DNA of 64,000 nt. Origin: Dichotomocladium elegans. Lineage: Eukaryota; Mucoromycota; Mucoromycetes; Mucorales; Lichtheimiaceae. The notes beneath the pieces are model-generated. The model was not told where the DNA came from. It ran no database searches and saw only the letters and a list, made by a program, of their open reading frames with translations. The stretch lies in NCBI GenBank assembly GCA_025716815.1, contig JAIXMN010000020.1, forward strand, positions 788,340 to 852,339, given 5' to 3'. Made by a program: the position numbers and the translations under genes. Below, one piece after another: positions 1-10,636 of the stretch (positions are counted from its first letter, which is position 1; every line of letters begins with the position of its first letter).

Positions 1-728
1 GCCAGCCGCGTAACTGCTGATGCCCCCGCCTTTCGCCGGCCTCGTGCCCGCCATTGTGCCCTTACCGCTGCTCCTGGCGCACCATCAATCCTCCGCCATG
101 GTTAACACCATGCGTACATCTTGATACGTCTAGTGTGAAGCGGATTGATAAGTTAAAGTAGCAATTTCCTCAAGTTTCCTAATATCGGTTGTGATGTTTT
201 AGTTGTATTTAAGCTGGACAGTAAGAGTACGATGAGACTCGTGGATGTCTTTTATTCGAATGAAATCGGAATTAAGATCCTCGATAGCTACACACATTTA
301 TCTACTACTTATATGATTTATGGAAGTGATCCCAATAGGTCAACTGGATACTCCGTCCTGAACGCGGGTACTCGGAGATGGTAGCACTATTACAGATAAG
401 GTGCTCGTGTGTGTGTATATGTGACCTCTTTTCTTTGTAAATGTGGTCACTATCATAGATTATGTGTCCTTGTTCCTTTCGGACCATCCTCACGTCGGTA
501 AAACCTCATAAAAATCCAGTGGGAGAGAAATAGAGGGAAAAAGACTGTGAAAATGGATCTGGTTATAACGCGGCGTCATGGATCCTTCAATCCGTAATCA
601 CCTATGCGACATCGGTGACAGACAACCCCTAACAAGCGGTGCATGAACAATTTACGGATCAACAGACGTCATAGTGGTGTGTATCATTATTATGAAACAT
701 CTTCCTTTCAAATCGGACCACTGCTGCC
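1..728. other. Gene-free left edge
   Basis: No convincing coding frame is visible. The first 115 bases are clearly GC-richer than what follows, then composition drops to AT-rich. The edge could be the end of a mobile element, but no terminal repeat was found. Confidence 0.4.
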
Positions 729-1566
729 ATGCCAAAGGAAAAACTGACACAATTTGAACGCGACCAGGCTTGGGCCCAAGAGGTCTTCGCCAAAAACAAA
801 GATCTAGACTACGTACAATTCGCACGTCTTTTAAATGATTCGAAACGAGGCACAAATGCAAAATACCGACTGCTGCTTCGTATCTTGAGCAAGGGCCGGT
901 CGAGTCAGAGGAGGGCAGCAGGAAAAGCGCGCTTGTTCTTCAAGGTGAGAAACTCGCCTTCTCAAGGATGGTGCTATACTTAGGAATTTCTAGAATCGAC
1001 ACAAGGATGACAGATACAATGCCTACTGGAATCGCCACAATTGTGCAACGGAAGAGGACACTGGACCCACCGAAGTCGGCAATTTGGGCGCCGTTCTACG
1101 AGAAATGGCCTCCAAGTCGACGCAATGGATGGCACAGCAAGCCTGGAATAAGATTACCGCAGAAGCTACAAAGGTAACATAGGTAATACATCTCTTTCAC
1201 CGTGCAGTATCTGAACTCACCAAATAGGCACTTGCAAGGTAAATCAAAGAAAACTGCACTGTTAGATAGTTACGGATGGTATATCAACACATCGAGTTTC
1301 AGGTATGACCCTCAGGAGTCTCCCAGAGTTATCAACGTGACGAAGAAAAAGCAAAAGAAAGCGCTGCGACCTCTCGGTCTGCTGCGGATATCACCTGCCA
1401 CACTATCATCGCCATGCACCAAGCTCCTAACGCGTTTACAAATGCCCCACCTTCACCGGGGGCGTTTAGGGCAGCAATCACGCCGGAGTATATCGGTGAC
1501 AAAGATTTCCACCCTGTCCTTCACGAGGATTATGATATCTTCAAAGTCCTCTTCCTTAGCTGGTAA
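729..1566 (+). CDS. Hypothetical spliced protein, about 214 aa
   Basis: Four exons can be joined: 729-944, 994-1173, 1228-1238 and 1329-1566. Introns are 49, 54 and 90 nt with GT...AG ends, and the joined length is exactly 215 codons. The N-terminal part is charged and helical (begins MPKEKLTQFERDQAW). It is followed by a Trp- and His-rich stretch (YNAYWNRHN) and a segment containing AITPEYIGDKDFHP. No known domain is recognised. The third exon is a micro-exon of 11 nt and is the weakest part of the model; the last codons run into a possible further donor (TG|GTAAGC), so the gene may continue downstream. It sits beside transposon relics, so it may belong to a lineage-specific, element-associated family. 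Confidence 0.45.
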
Positions 1567-1744
1567 GCGCAAAAACTACATTTCTTTTCAGACATAACTT
1601 TCCAACCCACTTTGGCTCACTCCGCCTCCCACTAACCCAACCCCAAAAACTACCATCCGATCCAGACCAACCATCTTGCGTGCGAGATGGGAAACTTCTT
1701 CTGAAAAGTCCTGTATAAGAAGTTTCTGCTGAATCAACTGTTTA

Positions 1745-2208
1745 ATGAAGGGCGATGCGATACTCTGTCAGGGCCCGTGACTTGAGCGCTTCCCTCCACC
1801 GCCGTGGTAATCGCACGATTGCACGCACCGCAGCCGTAATGACTGTTGTAAGGCTCTTCAACGAGATGTTTAAGATGAATACGGATCGTGTGGTTCTGAA
1901 ATGGGAAGTTGTACGATAGATATTAATATGCAATATATGCCGATCGATTGTGTATAGGTTTGAAGTGCAGAACTACACGATTGCGGCAAGGAAGCAGGAC
2001 GGTTTGGGTGAATAAATTCCCGGTGATCTTGATGGAGTTCGCTGGGGGCATCCACACTCAGCAAGGTCTGAAGACTTACGAAGGTCAAGAGAAATTGGAC
2101 TGCATGTGTACCGAGGCAATCGAGCACTGCCCAGAGATCAGGGAAGACGGGCATTCAACGAATTTTGCCATTCTCTTCTACGGTACGTACAATGCAGGTA
2201 ATAGATAA
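1745..2208 (+). pseudogene. Fragment of an unrecognised protein gene
   Basis: Coding-like sequence is split over more than one frame. The clearest piece, about 2008-2190, reads VNKFPVILMEFAGGIHTQQG and continues with a Cys-rich acidic segment. An upstream piece near 1855-1915 reads FNEMFKMNTDRVVLKWEV in another frame. No single exon chain without stops could be built. It could be a continuation of the upstream hypothetical gene or a decayed copy of a related one. No function is assigned. Confidence 0.25.
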
Positions 2209-2455
2209 TATAGTTGAGTGTTAAATTATTTACATGTTCATTGAAAAATTAACTCAACGTTTGAAACTTATTCGTTGATTCGCCCACAGCGATATTTCTG
2301 AATGGCTCTAAGCGCGCCTCATTTGCCAACCATCTTCCTTCTTTCTATACTCCATTCTCAAACATGTCGAACTCTTCCAAACGCTTACAAGCTATCAGGG
2401 CTGTAAAGAAATCGACCCGACAAGCACTGGAGCGTGTGAAAAAAGTTCCTACGAT

Positions 2456-3569
2456 GTGAATGTCTGCAATTCTGTTACCAATCACCTAAAATTCTTGGTT
2501 TCATTGCAAGAAGAGATCTTCGCGTATCGGCATTTGGAGTCTGGCGTGCTCATCGATCACAAGAGAGTTGCTTTTGAGCAACTCATGGCCTGGAGTTCAC
2601 TCGACTTCCGCAAGAAAACCAGAATGAGCAAGAAGACGTTCAAGTTTGTTCTGAGTCTTATTCAGGAGAACGAGGTCTTTGGGAAGAGCAACAAGCCAGG
2701 CCCGAACCAGCTGGATGTGTCCTTGCAGCTTGCCTGTATGCTCGAGAGATTCGGCCACGATGGTACTCTTGCTTCGGTTTTTGGGCTCTTCCGCACCTAT
2801 GGAATTAGTAAGGGCTCTGTGGTAACATCCACGAAGAGGGTATGCCAGGCCCTGGTTGACTTGGCACCCAATACTTGTGCTGGCCTGGTCAACGGGAGCG
2901 CCGCGATATTGTCAGCCATGTTCACTCGAAACATGGCTTTCCCAACTGCATTGGTTTCGTAGATGGGACGCATATTGGGCTATCACAAGAGCCAAAGAAG
3001 GATGGAGAAGACTTCTACAACAGAAAGGGCCTTTACTGCTTCAATATCTAGGTCGTGTGCGATGATAACAAAATCATCCGCCTTCTCCAGGTCGGTCGCC
3101 CTGGATCGATGGCAGGTTCGACGATCTTCAAATCATCGCCGATATATAAAGATCCTTCAGGGTGTCTCTCGGAGCACGAGTACCTTCTCGGCGACTCAGG
3201 GTATGCTCTTGAGAAGAGTCGCATCCTTACACCCTTCCGGAGCAATCAAATCCGGAACGACAGTGACAGCGCATTTAACAAGGCCATGCTGCTGCACGTG
3301 TGGTTATTGAGAATACTATTGGTATTCTCTGTAATCGCTGGCGGATGCTTAAGCGAATCCATAGCCAATACAACATGCCTAGCGACGGTGTGGAGATAAA
3401 CAAACTGATCATCGCCTGTGCAGTACTGCACAACATAATGATCAAGATTGGTGACTACTGGCCAGTAACCTCCAATATCAGCCACCCTGACACTCCCAGT
3501 GGCGCAGACTCGCTAAACGACAAAGCATGGCGGGATCAAATAAAGAACATTGTGATAAACAAGAAATAA
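2456..3569 (+). pseudogene. PIF/Harbinger-type DDE transposase, decayed
   Basis: The N-terminal block (about 2540-2860) has the RMSKKTFKFVLSLI helix pattern and a LASVFGLFRTYGISKGSV helix-turn-helix typical of Harbinger transposases. The DDE_Tnp_4 catalytic blocks follow in order: GFVDGTHIG near 2953, GDSGYAL near 3191 and VVIENTIGILCNRWRML near 3302, supplying the two Asp and the Glu. The gene is broken. The reading frame changes just before FVDGTHI (about 2950), an in-frame TAG interrupts the sequence near 3049, and a further frame change occurs near 3288-3295 before the Glu block. It faces the Myb-like gene downstream, the usual two-gene Harbinger arrangement. The copy is presumably inactive. 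Confidence 0.8.
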
Positions 3570-3646
3570 ATTGAGGCCAAGATAATTATTTTTAACAACT
3601 CGTTGATATGACTCATGATGTCAACGTCGTCAGGAAGTGTACCATG

Positions 3647-4803
3647 TTAATGTGCAGTGAAGAGGGCATTCACTGCAATCTGGATTCGCTCATTTTCAGC
3701 CCTCTCTCTTTCAACGAAGTACTGTCTATCAGACTTCCGCTTCTCTTGTTCGAGTTGCTCTCTTGCCATTTGCTTTTGGAACTCGAATTTCTCCCATTCC
3801 AACTCAAGATGCTGGCGTGCAAAAGAAAGCTTTGATTTCTTGTGCTTCAGCAGCTTGGTATCCCGGCTAGCTGCGCGCTTATCGCAGACCTCGGTAAACC
3901 AATTCATTGCTGAAGTAAAGCTTCTCTTAGCGGGTGGTCGGCTCCGGTCTACTTCGTCTTCGTCTTTGTCTTCGCTTTCTTCGACTGCATCTTCGTCCTC
4001 ATTCTCACTCTAGTCATTTTCGGAGTGCGACTGTGAGTTTTGGCCGCTCTCCTCGAAATCAGAGAAGCCCACCATACGGCTGGCGAGAGAAGGATCAGTG
4101 GCAGCCCTTGGAGAAGGGCTGGAAGAGATGCGTTCTTGGCCTTCATTTTCCGATGAAGCTTCAGAAGCGGCCATCACTACATATTCGGCAAGAGTATTAC
4201 ACGCTAGCCGAGATTAGAGAATATCAATATTGCACGGCTTATATGGAGAAAGACTATGAGTGATTGGAATGGAATGGTAGACACCAACATCCATAGCAGC
4301 AGGTTGCTGTATAGCCTCCTTTGAACCAAGAATGGCATCGAGTCGATTGCAAACGCAGCAGTAGTGTTCCTTATACAGCTCAATCGACTTGATGCCTCGA
4401 GCATGATCGTCTGGGCCAATACCAAAGCCAGTACCGGAAATGGTGATGCGTACTTTCTGATACTGCTTGAGCATTTGGCGCCAGGTGGCCAATACTCGAT
4501 CTCCAGCTTTCTTACCAGCCTCCCATCTTTCGCGCTGCCCGTGTGGGCGTAGAGCTTCTCGGCGATTCTCCGAGCGACACTGACCTTGCTGAGCCTCGCC
4601 GAACCTCCTTGGGGAATAGAGGCTCCAGGGCCGCGTTTAGAAACGCTCTTATTAAGCCAGATGGCCAGGTCATCATGATTTTCTTCGAGGTAATCAAGAA
4701 TAAATTCAATTTCATCGTAAGACACCTTGACTCCATTGCTTTCATGAGCTTTCGCAGGTCGGTAATACATTTTTTGGTCATCGTTGATTCTAGCGTTGGT
4801 CAT
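3647..4803 (-). pseudogene. Harbinger-associated Myb/SANT-like protein gene, decayed
   Basis: The start at 4803 (MTNARINDDQK) opens an acidic helical region (YDEIEFILDYLEENHDDLAI). The frame must then change near 4530 to continue as ERWEAGKKAGDRVLATWRQM, followed by ISGTGFGIGPDDHARGI. This pattern resembles the Myb/SANT-like DNA-binding partner encoded by PIF/Harbinger elements. A distal piece at 3647-3907 encodes a charged coiled coil rich in Glu, Lys and Arg (WEKFEFQKQMAREQLEQEKR), as seen at the C-terminus of such proteins. An Asp/Ser/Lys-rich linker lies between. The two transposon genes converge, separated by about 80 bp. Decay and loss of frame suggest an old copy. Confidence 0.55.
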
Positions 4804-4917
4804 GGTAGTAAATGTAGCAAATGGGAGAGAAAAGGTAAGTCAATTTACCGGACTTACGAGCCGAGTAAATGTTCCATGAACATTTTTCATGATCGTGAAA
4901 CCCCCTACTAGTTTGAG

Positions 4918-4935
4918 GAATCCACCAGTGGATTC
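4918..4935. repeat. 18-bp palindrome
   Basis: The sequence GAATCCAC-CA-GTGGATTC is an inverted repeat with a 2-bp centre. The half-site GAATCCACC recurs near 4994. It lies between the Myb-like gene start and the next coding-like region. Confidence 0.7.
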
Positions 4936-4959
4936 TTACAGAACTCATTTTCAGGCTGA

Positions 4960-4980
4960 AGAATAACACAGTGTTATTCT
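4960..4980. repeat. 21-bp perfect inverted repeat
   Basis: AGAATAACAC and its exact complement GTGTTATTCT flank a single central A. AGAATAACCC recurs near 5006. Together with the neighbouring palindrome it could be a transposase-binding site or hairpin near a Harbinger end. Confidence 0.7.
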
Positions 4981-5049
4981 CTGATGTATTCTCAAGAATC
5001 CACCCAAGAATAACCCACTTTTTGGATGGGGTATTCCTCACTCTAGGCG

Positions 5050-5609
5050 CAGTGGCAGTGGGTACATTCTGCATCCATCACGCCAAAGGACTGTATTTCT
5101 GGTTCAATGCCACTTGTAACGCGGGCAATATTGTGATGCTTGAGCTACAGATCAGAGAAGCTTATTCGCCTGAACAATTGAGCAAACGGTATTTTTAAAC
5201 TAACCGCGTCTTGTGTTGCAGCATCTTGACCATTATTGGCAGGATTCATTGGACAATCAGGATGTGTGCGCCGCGAATGGCTGAGCTGATTGCAACTCGC
5301 GCATCATTGCTCAAATCTTCCCTCCTGCTCCTGGCTGAGATTATAGATGGGAAAGTTGTTCTTGGTGTTTTTAATCTTTTAGATGATGGCCATTACGCCG
5401 GACAAAATGTTCTTGAGGTATACAGCTACCATCAATGGATATTCCTTTGAAACTAACGAAATGCGCTTAAATAGTTGAAATTCCCAGAGACACCCAATAA
5501 GGTCAAAGCTATCGCCTGCCATGTGCCAACCATTTTGGCGTGGAAGAACGCGGTGGTCGAGCATGCAACTAAGGCTGAATCCTCGCGAGAAGCCAAACAT
5601 TTGGAATAA
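5050..5609 (+). pseudogene. Decayed hypothetical protein gene
   Basis: Three coding-like blocks can be read in order: up to 5188, 5222-5417 and 5475-5609 (TAA). The last two join across a plausible 57-nt intron (donor GAG|GTATAC, branch CTAAC, acceptor ATAG), giving DGHYAGQNVLE then LKFPETPNKVKAIACHV. The first join would need an intron of only 33 nt, too short to be trusted, so the copy is probably broken. No domain is recognised. Confidence 0.3.
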
Positions 5610-5715
5610 AACCATGATGTATATTTTTTCTTAAGAAAAAAAGGCAACATAAAGATGATGTTGAAGATCCTCGACTAACGCCTGGTCTGAGGAATACATA
5701 GCGCTCTCTAAAGAA

Positions 5716-6620
5716 TTACAGAAAATCAAAAAAAATAACGCAGCGACGGAGATGGTATGTAGCAGTACATCGAGCAATGCTAAGACAGGCCGCTCGAGGT
5801 GGGTGAAAGAGAACGCCATCGAACACCAGGGACCAATGGGCGCGCCAGATAGCCATTATGTCATACGCCCAGAAAACCGAAGTGGACAGGTGGATCCAGG
5901 CGAGGTTAGGGCGGTTGAGCAAACGGATGTGGTTGAGAGACAAATATGAAGGAGCCAAAAGATTCCAAACCGCAACTTTGGACGGGCAAGAGCAAAGAAA
6001 ATGTTCAATGGTATCATGTTCACCACCGATAGGGCAGCCAGGCGATGGGAAGGAAGACGGAGCTAAATGATGGACGAAGGTACGATTTGGTAGATATCGA
6101 TGGAAGGTTCGCCATAAGACGGTATGGGCTCTCGGTAAAAGAGATCCCTCCACCAGAAGTGGGACCATACACGCTGTGTGGCAATACGGTAATACTCAGA
6201 AAGCTCGGCAAGGAAGGAAGGATGGAGCTTCGAAACACACCTCTTGTCATTGAGATGAATTGCTTGCCAGAGCACAGCCGAAGACCGAGGATGGTGCTGA
6301 AATTCCCAGGTGGAAGGGACGCCGCAGGAGACTGATCGGAATCTGGCTCTTTCTGCAGGGATTCAGGGTCGAAGACAATCTGCCTGGTAGTCGAACATAT
6401 ACGCGTCTTTGACCAAAGTTTGGACCAGGAGGGAGGCGTGCCAAGGGTTCCTTGTTTCTTTCCACGTAAGGCAAACTTTACAGTGGGGTTTGCAGGAAGC
6501 AAACCGTCTCTCTTCAAACTAAAGCTACCTGTTCTTATGGTTACTACTCCATTCGTAAGGTTATTCCAATGCAAAATTAAGAATCAAATGGATATCATCG
6601 AGCAGAGCGAATTCGCTGGC
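5716..6620 (-). mobile_element. 3' end of a non-LTR (LINE) retrotransposon, decayed
   Basis: The minus strand encodes a reverse-transcriptase-associated zinc-binding segment (zf-RVT). Its RAHTVLWRTFHRYLPNRTF run is followed by a Cys/His cluster with EHDTIEHFLCSCP and VWNLL, the usual arrangement after a LINE polymerase domain. Upstream sequence (about 6063-6600) continues the same protein in other frames, so at least two frameshifts are present. No polymerase core (F/YADD) lies in the retained part, so this is a 5'-truncated dead copy. Confidence 0.65.
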
Positions 6621-7527
6621 CATTAGCTCTGTCATTTGAGGAGCCCCAACTGTCCTCACAGGGATGTCAAGTTCATGAGTGGACTTGTCCTTCGATTATC
6701 CATTATTGATTTCCAGGCGCAATCCTATCTCAAGTGAACTAAAAGCTGTTTTTTCTCGTATCGTTGCGAAAGTATACGTATGCTATCAAGTGGCATGACA
6801 AAGTTTTCTATGGATTGATGCCCAAGGACTTGACCAGTGGGTGACAGAATAACGCAAGTAAGTATGGCAACTTTTCTCCACAAAGCCACAATTTGTCAAT
6901 GTTCATGAGAATAGAGTTGGCATACGAAAAAAATTGGTATCAAAGGTTTTTACCCCTGGTCGGATATAAATAACATCAAACTGCCTTTGGGACATTCTGG
7001 ATAGTCAAATCAAGGCCTGCAAACGCACTATCAGCAGTGTTGGGACCTGCAGACAGCTCTCCATGAAGAGAGCAGAAAAACACCCATCACTGTTCTGTTC
7101 AGTCTTGTGGACAATATGTCACGAATATGCCAAGTAGCCATACATATGCATCAGCTAGTATTACAAGATACACTGTGATAGTGATATGATTTGGTGTGAG
7201 CCAAGAATATCACTATAGCAAGGTGAAATACGCCTTGCCCAATCAACTTGGTTCCGCAAAACCATATCATTATATCATTGTAATAAATATCATTGTATTA
7301 AGCAGACACTATGAAATTGCAATAAATGCTAAGGTAATAATGAACATCTTTCCTAAGCCATAAGCACACCCATCACCCTTTTTTCCTGCGTATACTGTAT
7401 CGTCTGTATTCCTCAGACTCGCAGAAGTTCCGTTAATTCGCCTTTTCGTTCACACTCCGATGTGATGCAACACGCTCTTGATAATCCGATAAAAAAAAAG
7501 AGCGGACATGCATCAGCTTCTTCATTG
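6621..7527. other. Gene-free stretch
   Basis: AT-rich sequence with no coding frame longer than a few dozen codons and no recognised RNA or repeat. It separates the LINE end from the tandem array. Confidence 0.4.
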
Positions 7528-9270
7528 TAATCCGGTGCTGCTGGAAAGCTCCTCCCTAGCCACGTACTTTCCTGGCTTCAACAGCCTCAAGACGATGGGG
7601 GCGAACATCTGCTAACCAGTGAACCTTGCATTCGTTTGTTTTATACGAGCGAATGCTCTTCGTCTGGGACACGCCTTCGTTGCGGAATTCAACTTCTTTT
7701 AAGCAGCGTCCTTGCAGATTGCTCTTAAGCAGCGTCCTTGCAGATTGCTTTTCAGCAGTACCGCTACCAAAAGTGCGAGCAAAGAAACTGTTCAGGTAAG
7801 AAGGGTGCACAGCGCTTATGAATATCTACTGAATACTTTTTTTATTTGCACCACTACAATGGAAAGATACATACGGAATATCATCTGTCATCATGCGGTG
7901 CTGTTGGAAAGCTCCTCCCTAGCCACGTACTTTCCTGGCTTCAACAGCCTCAAGACGATGGGGGCGAACATCTGCTAACCAGTGAACCTTGCATTCGTTG
8001 TTTTATACGAGCGAATGCTCTTCGTCTGGGACACGCCTTCGTTGCGGAATTCAACTTCTTCTAAGCAGCGTCCTTGCAGATTGCTCTTAAGCAGCGTCCT
8101 TGCAGATTGCTTTTCAGCAGTACCGCTACCAAAAGTGCGAGCAAAGAAACTGTTCAGGTAAGAAGGGTGCACAGCGCTTATGAATATCTACTGAATACTG
8201 TTTTTATTTGCACCACTACAATGGAGAAATACATGTGGAATATCATCTGTCATCATGCGGTGCTGTTGGAAAGCTCCTCCCTAGCCACGTACTTTCCTGG
8301 CTTCAACAGCCTGAAGACGATGGGGGCGAACATCTGCTAACCAGTGAACCTTGCATTCGTTGTTTTATACGAGCGAATGCTCTTCGTCTGGGACACGCCT
8401 TCGTTGCGGAATTCAACTTCTTCTAAGCAGCGTCCTTGCAGATTGCTCTTAAGCAGCGTCCTTGCAGATTGCTTTTCAGCAGTACCGCTACCAAAAGTGC
8501 GAGCAAAGAAACTGTTCAGGTAAGAAGGGTGCACAGCGCTTATGAATATCTACTGAATACTTTTTTTATTTGCACCACTACAATGGAGAGATACATGTGG
8601 AATATCATCTGTCATCATGCGGTGCTGTTGGAAAGCTCCTCCCTAGCCACGTACTTTCCTGGCTTCAACAGCCTCAAGACGATGGGGGCGAACATCTGCT
8701 AACCAGTGAACCTTGCATTCGTTTGTTTTATACGAGCGAATGCTCTTCGTCTGGGACACGCCTTCGTTGCGGACTTCAACTTCTTCTAAGCAGCGTCCTT
8801 GCAGATTGCTCTTAAGCAGCGTCCTTGCAGATTGCTTTTCAGCAGTACCGCTACCAAAAGTGCGAGCAAAGAAACTGTTCAGGTAAGAAGGGTGCACAGC
8901 GCTTATGAATATCTACTGAATGCTGTTTTTATTTGCACCACTACAATGGAAAGATACATACGGAATATCATCTGTCATCATGCGTTGCTGTTGGAAAGCT
9001 CCTCCCTAGCCACGTACTTTCCTGGCTTCAACAGCCTCAAGACGATGGGGGCGAACATCTGCTAACCAGTGAACCTTGCATTCGCCGTTTTATACGAGTG
9101 AATGCTCTTCGTCTGGGACACGCCTTCGTTGCGGAATTCAACTTCTTTTAAGCAGCGTCCTCGCAGATTGCTCTTAAGCAGCGTCCTTGCAGATTGCTTT
9201 TCAGCAGTACCGCTACCAAAAGTGCGAGCAAAGAAACTGTTCAGGTAAGAAGGGTGCACAGCGCTTATGA
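7528..9270. repeat. Tandem array, 362/363-bp unit, about 4.8 copies
   Basis: A landmark string (GAAAGCTCCTCCCTAGCC) recurs at 7544, 7907, 8269, 8631 and 8994, giving spacings of 363, 362, 362 and 363. Units differ by few substitutions. Each unit contains an internal duplication of about 26 bp around AAGCAGCGTCCTTGCAGATT. Each also has a CAG|GTAAGAAG splice-donor-like site followed about 25-30 bp later by CTACTGAAT. Short open frames occur on both strands, but 362 is not a multiple of three, so they are not in phase between units and do not form one repeated protein. This behaves as a local satellite or minisatellite. Confidence 0.95.
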
Positions 9271-10636
9271 ATATTTACGGTGTTCGAAGGCGCTTTGTTG
9301 TTAGACTCAGAGCTTTGTTGTTAGACGTATATAATGACGCCCTCAAACACTCAAAACGACAGAACGGCTATACGGGAAATCGACACTCGAACAGAAGAGC
9401 GCTACAATCATTTGAGCAAGCACACACGCTATTTTGCCATTATCGTTGATATCTTTGTTCACGTCACTTGCTCGTCTCTTAGTTTGTCAAAGCTATCGTA
9501 AATTAAAAACACGAGATCTGTTAAGCCCTACGACAATATCATTTTAGGGGAGCAACGCTGAAAGGCGAAATTAGATTAGACGTCACTGCTCCTCGATGCT
9601 GCTCAGGACGGTTAAAATAGCTACATCTCCTCAACGAGTTTAGATTTCTGTTGTTTATCGGTTTTATGATTCCAGTCAAGACCATAATACTGATATTGAC
9701 AATGTACGCAATCGTGAACAACAAGTTCCTCTGTAATTGAGCTATTGATGAACAAAATATTTTTCGTCACTCTACAATCCCAATGATGTGCAAGATGATA
9801 TAAAAGAAATCATCTCCACTTCAAACAGAAATATCTTTTACGGTTCTGTGAACCGGGGTAGTGGGTTCACGAGGGAGATAAAGAGTATCTGCATAGACTC
9901 CAGTCGGCACTCCTGCCTTTTCTCTTTCGGTGCCCGTCAAAACGAACGCAGAAGCAATAGAGGGGAGAGATATAATGCACACACCCTATGCGCATCTGGC
10001 TGTTTAATCTCCTATCTGGTGGATAAATAGAACCTGTGGAACCATCACTGACAGAAAAGACAACAACAATGCCAGGAATGTATTATTTGAAAAGAGCCCA
10101 AGCCGCCACGAATTGTACACTAAGTTGCTGCATATACTACTGTAGTACATCGCAGAAGACATAAGACGTTCCATACGAAAATCAGAAACCTTCATCATAA
10201 TCCACGTACACGTATGGATCTTTAGTGTGATGGCTAGCTTTGAGATTATCATATTGATCGTGACACGCACCGCCATTACTTCCGTTCAGGGACAATCCAT
10301 ACAAGGTTGAAAACAATAAATGACTCGCGTTCATCCAGCCAGGTTATCTTTGCAGCAATCTCAAAAGAGCAAGTCAATCCATTGTCGTGTGCCTCTTCAG
10401 ACCCTTGATTTCTCTCTTCTCCTACTTGGCATGCAGCCGATGCTTCTTGCCACAAAATTACACAACTCTATTTTATTTTACTCAAAATGCAAAACTCCGC
10501 ATTTGCTGTATGTTGATGGAATAAAAAAAAAGACCTGCTAAAGCTCTCAGGAAAGCTTTTTTACTCGTCCTTTCCTTCTCGTCCTTTTTCTTTTTCTTTC
10601 CGTTTAATTATTTATTATTCTGGGCACCCCGATTTT
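9271..10636. other. Gene-free stretch after the array
   Basis: A 15-bp string (GCTTTGTTGTTAGAC) is directly repeated at about 9292 and 9312. Otherwise only short, uninformative frames occur. The last 80 bases before 10637 are pyrimidine-rich (TTTTTCTTTTTCTTTCC), as expected of a fungal promoter/5' leader for the next gene. Confidence 0.4.

Noticed and set aside
7712..9065. Series of 88-codon plus-strand and 65-84-codon minus-strand frames
   Set aside because: They recur only because the 362-bp unit recurs, sit in different phases between units and match no protein family.
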